A DNA stretch of 64,000 nt from Erwinia sp. HDF1-3R (GTDB taxonomy: Bacteria > Pseudomonadota > Gammaproteobacteria > Enterobacterales > Enterobacteriaceae): the NCBI RefSeq assembly GCF_039621855.1, contig NZ_CP155071.1, forward strand, positions 2,604,001 to 2,668,000, read 5' to 3'. The translations under genes and the position numbers were made by a program. Below the pieces are notes generated by a model. It had not been told where the DNA came from and ran no database searches. It was given only the letters and a program-made list of their open reading frames with translations. Shown piece by piece: positions 58,346-64,000 of this stretch. The stretch's first letter is position 1; each line of letters starts with the position of its first letter.

Positions 58346-59005
58346 TTACAGCACCCGCGTCGCGATGCCGTGGCCGCCGAGTGAGACTTCAAGTCGGTCG
58401 CCTGAAACCATCGGGCCCACGCCCTCAGGCGTGCCGGTAAGGATCACATCCCCGGCGCGCAGCGTGAAATAGCGGCTCATAAAGGCGATGAGCGGCAGAA
58501 TGGGGTGGATCATATCAGAGGTATTCCCCTGCTGGCGCACCTCGCCATTGACCACCAGCCGCAGATCGACGTTTTGCGGGTCGGCATCAAATTCGTTTAC
58601 CGGAATAAAGCCGGACAGCGGGCAGGAATTATCGAACCCCTTGGCTTTTTCCCAGGGCTGACCGGCCTTTTTACAGCCCGCCTGGATATCGCGCAGGGTC
58701 AGGTCAAGCGCCACGCCGTAGCCGGCAATGGCTTTTGCAACGTGCTCTTCCGAAGCCTGCTTCAGGGTAGAGCCAATCAACACGGCCAGCTCCACTTCAT
58801 GATGTACGGCACCTGAATCTTTCGGGATAGACAGCGGCTGACGGATGTCGCAGATCGCCGTTTCCGGCTTAATGAACAGCACGGGTTCGGTCGGTGTGGC
58901 ACTGCCCATCTCTTTAATGTGCTTAGCGTAGTTGCTCCCTACGCAAACGACTTTGCTTACCGGAAAGTCTAATAACGCGCCCTGCCAGTTATGATGCTGA
59001 TACAT
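58346..59005 (-). CDS. ycgM: Fumarylacetoacetate hydrolase-family protein YcgM
   Basis: A 219-residue FAH-fold enzyme; the bacterial and human (FAHD1) relatives act as oxaloacetate decarboxylase/acylpyruvase or tautomerase, but the E. coli substrate is not settled. The metal-binding carboxylates lie in HHEVELAVLIG (Glu ~70 and 72) and VALDLTLRD (Asp ~101). GTPEGVGP and the N-terminal CVGSNYAKHI are typical. Same direction as ycgN, probably one transcript. Confidence 0.92.
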   Translation of the reverse strand: MYQHHNWQGALLDFPVSKVVCVGSNYAKHIKEMGSATPTEPVLFIKPETAICDIRQPLSIPKDSGAVHHEVELAVLIGSTLKQASEEHVAKAIAGYGVALDLTLRDIQAGCKKAGQPWEKAKGFDNSCPLSGFIPVNEFDADPQNVDLRLVVNGEVRQQGNTSDMIHPILPLIAFMSRYFTLRAGDVILTGTPEGVGPMVSGDRLEVSLGGHGIATRVL

Positions 59006-59059
59006 ATCCTTCCCCTGTCTGATTGAATGAGGTAAAGCCCATAGCGGGCATCCGTTCAG

Positions 59060-60160
59060 TTACTGAGACATCGCATCGGCCATCATGCCAATGCTGATAG
59101 CAAAATACCAGGAGCGATTCCAGCGCAGCAGGGTACGGAAGTTGTCATACACCATAAATGCCCTGACGGGTGAATCCTCGGGAATGATGATCCATGCTTT
59201 TTGTTGCGTATCAGGCAGATTAGCCTCGCGGGTCAACCGTACACCCAGCTTCTGCCACTCGCCGACGGTTTTCGCCTGGTTTGCTTTCAGACCCGCCATC
59301 TCCGGCACGAAATCAACCGGGAGGATGGCCTCCCGGCCCCAGCTTCCGCCCGCCTTCCAGCCCTCTTTGGCCAGATAATTAGCCGTGGACGCGAAGACGT
59401 CAGCCGTGTTGTGCCAGATATCGATTCTGCCGTCCCCATCGCCATCTGCGCCATAGCGTAAAAATGAGCTGGGCATAAACTGATTCTGCCCCATGGCACC
59501 GGCCCAGGAGCCCTGCAGATCGCCGGGGGCAATATGCTGCTGCTGAATAATGTGCAGTGCCGCAATCAGCTCCCGGGTGAAAAAGGCCTCGCGCCGTCCT
59601 TCAAACGCCAGCGTGGAGAGCGCGGAGATCACCTCTTCCCGACCCTGAATGTTGCCAAAATGACTCTCCATCGCCCACAGAGCGACAATGTACTCTGGCT
59701 GCACGCCCGAGCGCTGGCTTACGGGGGCCAACTGCGCCCGGTATTGCTGCAAGCTGTCGCGCGCCTGCTGAATCTTCGCCGTCGTTAATACGCGCCCCAG
59801 GTACTCGCTGAGGGTGACTTTATTCTCAGGCTGATTGCGATCGGCTGAAATGGCGCGATCGACAAAGTGTACCCCGTTAAAGGCGGTATTGAGGGTGGCA
59901 TCGTCGATACCCTGCTGCCTTGCCTTATCTTTTAACTGCGCCACATAGGCCGGGAATTCGGCAGGATCGCGCCCTTCCGTGGCCAGCGTGCTTTTGCTCG
60001 TGGACGAAAGAAAGTGGCCGTGGGTGACAGCAGATCCGGCTGAAACTGATGATGGCAGCGCAGGAGCCGCTGATGCCTGCGTGGGGGCCGCGCTGTTTTT
60101 ACTGGCGCATCCCGCCAGCGCAAGCGCGAGAATAATTGTGCTGAGCGAGGGAGTCTTCAT
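59060..60160 (-). CDS. MltB-family lytic murein transglycosylase lipoprotein
   Basis: A predicted lipoprotein that cleaves peptidoglycan to 1,6-anhydro-MurNAc products. 366 residues: signal peptide with lipobox LAGC (Cys18), a Ser/Ala-rich linker (20-60), then the MltB-like catalytic domain with Glu165 in ALWAMESHFGN and the AGAMGQNQFMPSSFLRYGADGDGDGRID stretch (described in part: AMGQNQFMPSS), including an EF-hand-like Asp-rich loop. ATG 60160 has AGGA before it; the 11-codon extension to 60193 is rejected. It is a second MltB-type enzyme of the kind found beside ycgM/ycgL in enterobacteria; exact name uncertain. Confidence 0.88.
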   Translation of the reverse strand: MKTPSLSTIILALALAGCASKNSAAPTQASAAPALPSSVSAGSAVTHGHFLSSTSKSTLATEGRDPAEFPAYVAQLKDKARQQGIDDATLNTAFNGVHFVDRAISADRNQPENKVTLSEYLGRVLTTAKIQQARDSLQQYRAQLAPVSQRSGVQPEYIVALWAMESHFGNIQGREEVISALSTLAFEGRREAFFTRELIAALHIIQQQHIAPGDLQGSWAGAMGQNQFMPSSFLRYGADGDGDGRIDIWHNTADVFASTANYLAKEGWKAGGSWGREAILPVDFVPEMAGLKANQAKTVGEWQKLGVRLTREANLPDTQQKAWIIIPEDSPVRAFMVYDNFRTLLRWNRSWYFAISIGMMADAMSQ

Positions 60161-60243
60161 GCGGCATCCTTTTGGATTCAGACACCGCCACAAATTAAAT
60201 CTGAACGACGAAACCGGTAGCGGTGAATAATTGCAGACGATTC

Positions 60244-60522
60244 TTAATTAGGCTTCTTCGCCGTTTCCAGATGACTCTTAAGCAAACTTTCCAGCGGCGG
60301 GGGAACTTGTAAATAATAACCCTGCTCTTGCAGACTGGCTTTTACCTTATCCAGGCTGGCATTGACCAGACGCTTACTGCCATCAAGCGGCAGCATCATC
60401 GCCATTTGCGGCTTGCCAAAACCCCTGAGCAGTTCTTCCGGCACGCGGGAGAAATCGTCCTTTTTTTCAACATAAAGATAAGTCTGGTCACGCTTTGGAC
60501 TTCTGTAGATCACACAAAACAT
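60244..60522 (-). CDS. ycgL: YcgL-domain protein
   Basis: A 92-residue cytoplasmic protein of the YcgL family, function unknown. Start [22 protein letters not shown] and the segment [13 protein letters not shown] are characteristic. A frame reaching 60552 would add ten residues; ATG 60522 aligns with E. coli. Divergent from minC, as in E. coli. Confidence 0.92.
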   Translation of the reverse strand: MFCVIYRSPKRDQTYLYVEKKDDFSRVPEELLRGFGKPQMAMMLPLDGSKRLVNASLDKVKASLQEQGYYLQVPPPLESLLKSHLETAKKPN

Positions 60523-60677
60523 ATTTTTTACTCGAATTAACCTGGCTGGCACCTTGCCTGAATATAGTAGTAACTATAACATGCTTGCAGAACTTCGGAA
60601 TATTTCCCCATTACGATTAAATGCCGGTTCAGCTGGCCTGATTGGGGAATTTGAATAACAGGACTGAGCCGGGCCAG

Positions 60678-61379
60678 ATGTCACAAACGCCAATTGAGTT
60701 AAAAGGCAGCAGTTTTACTCTGTCAGTTGTTCACCTGCACCATGCCGATCCGGACGTGGTTCGTCAGGCGATTCAGGATAAAGTCAATCAGGCGCCAGCC
60801 TTTTTGAAAAATGCGCCGGTCGTGTTAAACGTGGCTTCATTAACCCGCGACGTCAACTGGCGACAGATGCAGGAAGCGATTACCTCCGCCGGATTGCATA
60901 TCGTTGGCGTTAGCGGCTGTAAAGACGAGTCGTTAAAACGTGTTATCAGCCGGGCAGGTCTGCCGCTGCTGTCGGAAGGCAAGGAGCAGCAAAGAAGCGC
61001 TGAGATTATTGAGCCTCCCGCCCCGCAGCCTGCCGCTGAACCTGCCGCCGTCAGAACCCGATTAATTAATACGCCGGTCCGATCGGGTCAGCAAATTTAC
61101 GCTAAAAACAGCGATCTGATTGTGACCAGCAGCGTTAGCGCCGGGGCGGAATTGATTGCTGATGGCAATATCCATATTTATGGCATGATGCGTGGTCGCG
61201 CCCTTGCCGGTGCGAGTGGCGATCGTGAATGCCAGATTTTTTGTACCAGCTTATCAGCCGAGCTGGTTTCCATCGCCGGTGAATACTGGATTATGGACCA
61301 GATCCCTGCTGAATTTTTTGCAAAAGCCTCGCGTCTTTGTTTAAAAGATGGCGAGCTGACTATACAGACACTGAACTGA
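60678..61379 (+). CDS. minC: Septum site-determining protein MinC
   Basis: Inhibitor of FtsZ polymerisation that blocks division at the poles. 233 residues: N-terminal FtsZ-binding domain (about 1-105), Pro-rich linker (QPAAEPAAV), and C-terminal beta-helix dimer domain (about 125-233) with [21 protein letters not shown] 60678 chosen because [20 protein letters not shown] aligns with family; the in-frame extension to 60642 is not supported. First of minCDE. Confidence 0.95.
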   Translation: MSQTPIELKGSSFTLSVVHLHHADPDVVRQAIQDKVNQAPAFLKNAPVVLNVASLTRDVNWRQMQEAITSAGLHIVGVSGCKDESLKRVISRAGLPLLSEGKEQQRSAEIIEPPAPQPAAEPAAVRTRLINTPVRSGQQIYAKNSDLIVTSSVSAGAELIADGNIHIYGMMRGRALAGASGDRECQIFCTSLSAELVSIAGEYWIMDQIPAEFFAKASRLCLKDGELTIQTLN

Positions 61380-61421
61380 GCCAGGCTCACGAGCCCTTTC
61401 TTTTCTTAAGGAAATTATTAT

Positions 61422-62234
61422 ATGGCACGCATTATTGTAGTTACTTCGGGTAAAGGAGGCGTGGGAAAAACCACGTCCAGCGCGGCCATCGCTACCGGTT
61501 TAGCCCAGAAAGGTAAAAAAACCGTGGTGATCGATTTTGATATCGGCCTGCGTAATCTCGATCTGATTATGGGCTGTGAGCGCCGCGTAGTGTACGACTT
61601 TGTGAACGTAATACAGGGTGACGCTACGCTGAATCAGGCTCTGATTAAGGATAAGCGTACCGAAAAACTCTTTATTCTGCCTGCTTCGCAGACCCGTGAT
61701 AAAGACGCGCTAACGCGTGAAGGCGTTGAGAAGGTGCTGGATGACCTCGGGAAAATGGACTTCGACTTTATCGTCTGTGACTCCCCGGCCGGGATCGAAA
61801 CCGGTGCGCTGATGGCGCTTTACTTCGCCGATGAAGCCATTATTACTACCAACCCTGAAGTCTCCTCCGTGCGTGACTCCGACCGCATCCTGGGCATCCT
61901 CTCGTCGAAATCCCGTCGGGCAGAAAACGGCCAGGATCCGATTAAAGAACATCTGCTGTTAACCCGTTACAATCCGGGCCGCGTTAACCGTGGTGATATG
62001 CTGAGCATGGAAGACGTGCTGGAGATCCTGCGTATTCCACTGGCGGGCGTTATCCCGGAAGATCAGTCCGTGCTGCGTGCCTCCAACCAGGGCGAGCCGG
62101 TCATTCTTGACGCTGAATCCGATGCGGGCAAAGCCTATGCCGATACCGTTGACCGTATTCTCGGTGAAGAACGCCCCTTCCGCTTCATTGAAGAAGAGAA
62201 GAAGGGTTTCCTGAAACGCCTGTTTGGGGGATAA
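61422..62234 (+). CDS. minD: Septum site-determining ATPase MinD
   Basis: Membrane ATPase of the ParA/MinD family that recruits MinC and oscillates with MinE. 270 residues as E. coli. Deviant Walker A GKGGVGKTT (10-18), switch I/II (DFDIGLRNLD, DSPAGIE), and the C-terminal amphipathic membrane-targeting helix (EEKKGFLKRLFGG). AAGGAAA precedes the ATG. minE starts three bases after the stop. Confidence 0.97.
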   Translation: MARIIVVTSGKGGVGKTTSSAAIATGLAQKGKKTVVIDFDIGLRNLDLIMGCERRVVYDFVNVIQGDATLNQALIKDKRTEKLFILPASQTRDKDALTREGVEKVLDDLGKMDFDFIVCDSPAGIETGALMALYFADEAIITTNPEVSSVRDSDRILGILSSKSRRAENGQDPIKEHLLLTRYNPGRVNRGDMLSMEDVLEILRIPLAGVIPEDQSVLRASNQGEPVILDAESDAGKAYADTVDRILGEERPFRFIEEEKKGFLKRLFGG

Positions 62235-62237
62235 ACC

Positions 62238-62507
62238 ATGGCCTTACTCGATTTCTTTTTATCCCGTAAAAAGAGCACAGCCAATATAGCCAAGGAGCGG
62301 CTGCAGATTATCGTGGCAGAACGCAGGAGGGGCGATAGCGAGCCCCACTATCTGCCACAGCTGAAGAGGGATATTTTGGAAGTCATCTGCAGGTATGTGA
62401 AGATCGATCCAGAGATGCTTAGCGTGAAGCTGGATCAGAAAGACGACGACATTTCGATTCTGGAGCTAAACGTGACGCTCCCGGAGGCAGAAGACGCCCC
62501 GAAATGA
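62238..62507 (+). CDS. minE: Cell division topological specificity factor MinE
   Basis: Stimulates MinD ATPase and confines the MinCD inhibitor to the poles. 89 residues: N-terminal membrane-targeting and anti-MinCD region ([21 protein letters not shown]), then the topological specificity domain (about 35-89). One residue longer than E. coli. Three bases after minD. Confidence 0.96.
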   Translation: MALLDFFLSRKKSTANIAKERLQIIVAERRRGDSEPHYLPQLKRDILEVICRYVKIDPEMLSVKLDQKDDDISILELNVTLPEAEDAPK

Positions 62508-62553
62508 GCCGCATCAGCGTATGGCTTTCCCCTGCGGGTTGCAGGGGAAACCA

Positions 62554-63681
62554 TCAGGCGTATTCAGCCTGCAGCAGCGCCATGATGTCGTTGCCTAACA
62601 GCTGTCCCCGCCAGCCATCAATCAGCTCTGGCCTTATTTCCTGCGGCTTTATTTTCCAGTACCAGCTTAACAGCTGATTAATCTGACGACGTGAAGCCAG
62701 CAGTTCCTGGCTGACGCCGTGTTGCTCAGCGGCCGCCACCACGAGCGATTTTAGCGCCTTGAATGCCGCTTTGTAGGCAGGATTGTCAATCAGGTTAACG
62801 ATCGGCTCGGGTAGCTCGCTGTCATCAAAGGCATTTGCCTGCGCCACCATGCCCACCAATGCCCTGCCGTGAAAACGGATCTCCTGACCGGCCAGACCGA
62901 GGTGATCGAGTTCGCCCAGCGACCCCGGCATAAAGCGCGCCACCTTCCACAGGTTCTCCTCGCGCACAACAAAGTTAACCGCCATATCCTTTTCGCGAGC
63001 CATGTCAAGCCGCCAGGCCGCCATCAAACGCAGCGCCGCCAGCTGGCGTGGACGCAGCTGCCAGGCATTGGTGATGTCACGGTAAGCCTCTTCAGGCGCA
63101 ACCACCACCTGTCGACGTCGGCACAGCAGCCCACACTCATCAAGCGCAGCGTCCAGCTTACCGGCGGCCCCGGCTTCGGCCATCAGCTTGTGGGCGATGG
63201 GCAGCAGATAGAACACATCGGCGGCGGCATACTGGCACTGCTTTTCCGTCAGCGGTCGCGCAATCCAGTCGGTGCGGGATTCACTTTTATCCAGTGCGAT
63301 GCCGGTAAAGGATTCAACAAGCGTGGCGAAGCCGCAGGACATCGGGCGTCCGGTAAAGGCAGCAAGTATTTGGGTATCAATCATCGGCGTGGGCAGAACG
63401 CCATACTCGTGCAAAAAGACTTCCAGGTCTTCGCTGCCAGCATGCAGGAACTTGATGACACCCTCGTCAAGCAGCAGGTCGCGAAACGGTGCCCACTCGG
63501 TAATAGGGAGAGGGTCAATAAGCGCGATGTGCTCCCCGTCATACAGTTGAATCAGCCCCAGCCGGGGATAATAGGTACGGGTCCGGACGAATTCGGTATC
63601 CAGCGCCAGCGCGGGGAACTGACGGGCAGTCTGACAAAGTTCAGCCAGCGCCTCGTTGGTGGTTATCATGGTGTAATTCAA
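62554..63681 (-). CDS. rnd: Ribonuclease D
   Basis: 3'-5' exoribonuclease for tRNA 3'-end maturation. 375 residues, identical in length to E. coli. DEDDy motifs: LDTEFVRTRTYYP (Asp/Glu), HAGSEDLEVF (Asp), and the AAADVFYLLPI Asp/Tyr; HRDC domains at the C-terminus. The start is TTG at 63681, as in E. coli rnd, with GAGAGGA before it; an in-frame ATG four codons later (63669) would lose the conserved MNYxMITT start. It is downstream of fadD, divided by a terminator. Confidence 0.95.
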   Translation of the reverse strand: MNYTMITTNEALAELCQTARQFPALALDTEFVRTRTYYPRLGLIQLYDGEHIALIDPLPITEWAPFRDLLLDEGVIKFLHAGSEDLEVFLHEYGVLPTPMIDTQILAAFTGRPMSCGFATLVESFTGIALDKSESRTDWIARPLTEKQCQYAAADVFYLLPIAHKLMAEAGAAGKLDAALDECGLLCRRRQVVVAPEEAYRDITNAWQLRPRQLAALRLMAAWRLDMAREKDMAVNFVVREENLWKVARFMPGSLGELDHLGLAGQEIRFHGRALVGMVAQANAFDDSELPEPIVNLIDNPAYKAAFKALKSLVVAAAEQHGVSQELLASRRQINQLLSWYWKIKPQEIRPELIDGWRGQLLGNDIMALLQAEYA

Positions 63682-63722
63682 AACGATCCTCTCGCTGCGG
63701 CGTTCTGCGCCTCAGTGTCATC

Positions 63723-63749
63723 ACAAAAAAACGCCGGGAAACCCGGCGT
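63723..63749 (-). terminator. Rho-independent terminator of fadD
   Basis: ACGCCGGG and CCCGGCGT form an 8-bp perfect stem around AAA, followed on the minus strand by a T-run. Confidence 0.88.
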
Positions 63750-63780
63750 GATAGCGTTTATCGGCGGTGTTGTCACCTCG

Positions 63781-64000
63781 TCAGGATGCTTTCGCTATCC
63801 TGATTGCCTCATCGCGGAGTTCGCGCCGCAGGATTTTCCCCACGTTACTCTTGGGCAGCTCAGTGCGAAATTCGACGATTTTGGGAATTTTATACCCGGT
63901 AAGATGTTTTTTGCAGTGGATAATCAGCTCCTCCTGGGTAAGAGAGGGATCTTTTTTTACCACACAGATTTTTACCGTTTCACCCGCGGCCTCATTGGGC
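63781..64000 (-). CDS. fadD: Long-chain fatty acid-CoA ligase FadD, C-terminal end only
   Basis: Only the last ~72 residues are in the window; the rest lies beyond base 64000. The visible part is the C-terminal AMP-binding subdomain with the catalytic-Lys region: [13 protein letters not shown] and [18 protein letters not shown], where the Lys in GKILRR is the conserved one. Full FadD activates exogenous long-chain fatty acids for beta-oxidation and is repressed by FadR, whose gene is also in this window. The apparent GTG at 63963 is internal, not the start. Confidence 0.93.
   Translation of the reverse strand, partial: PNEAAGETVKICVVKKDPSLTQEELIIHCKKHLTGYKIPKIVEFRTELPKSNVGKILRRELRDEAIRIAKAS

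Overview
The window reads as a chromosomal segment of an enterobacterium of the Erwinia/Pantoea type (Erwiniaceae). Nearly every protein is recognisable as the orthologue of an Escherichia coli K-12 gene at moderate to high identity. The gene complement differs from E. coli in ways typical of plant-associated Erwiniaceae: ugd and a UDP-glucuronate 4-epimerase gene follow galU, a WbaP-type exopolysaccharide initiating transferase stands alone, and oppA is duplicated. The DNA is housekeeping in character. I see no integrase, transposase, insertion sequence, prophage, CRISPR array or toxin-antitoxin pair.

Layout. 1-7.2 kb: BON lipoprotein (5' cut), ompW, a YkgJ-type cysteine-cluster protein, yciC, yciB, yciA, tonB, yciI, yciY, clsA, yciU. 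7.2-15.9 kb: the oligopeptide permease operon on the minus strand with two tandem oppA genes, then ychE. 16-20.8 kb: adhE, tdk, hns. 20.8-26.4 kb: the UDP-sugar operon galU-ugd-uge and then rssA-rssB, all minus. 26.4-28.3 kb: ychJ, purU and two identical tRNA-Tyr genes. 28.3-44.8 kb: xthA, ynjH-topB, ydjA, sppA-ansA-pncA, yeaC-msrB, gapA-yeaD, yeaE, mipA, and yeaG-yeaH with a sigma-54 promoter. 45-54.8 kb: cvrA, a small unknown gene behind a hairpin that covers its ribosome binding site, wbaP with a candidate RcsAB box, a Bcr/CflA exporter, dadA-dadX, ycgB. 54.9-64 kb: fadR, dsbB, a previously uncalled 56-residue lipoprotein, an exported (twin-arginine) type I 3-dehydroquinate dehydratase, ycgN, ycgM, an MltB-family lipoprotein, ycgL, minCDE, rnd and the 3' end of fadD.

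Functional themes. Envelope and surface genes dominate: OmpW, TonB, cardiolipin synthase, MipA, DsbB, MltB-like, MinCDE. UDP-glucose, UDP-glucuronate and UDP-galacturonate supply (GalU, Ugd, Uge) together with WbaP points to exopolysaccharide synthesis. A nitrogen-scavenging theme is suggested by Opp with a candidate NtrC enhancer, by the sigma-54 promoter of yeaGH, and by dadAX and ansA. PrkA (YeaG), YeaH and SpoVR-like YcgB, which work in one stress pathway, lie within about 14 kb.

The most interesting items are the Tat-exported dehydroquinate dehydratase, the NtrC/sigma-54 signals upstream of the duplicated oppA, the RcsAB box upstream of the stand-alone wbaP, the hairpin that masks the Shine-Dalgarno sequence of the 77-residue unknown gene, and the small lipoprotein. 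I did not find a clear new multi-gene system; these are single-locus leads.
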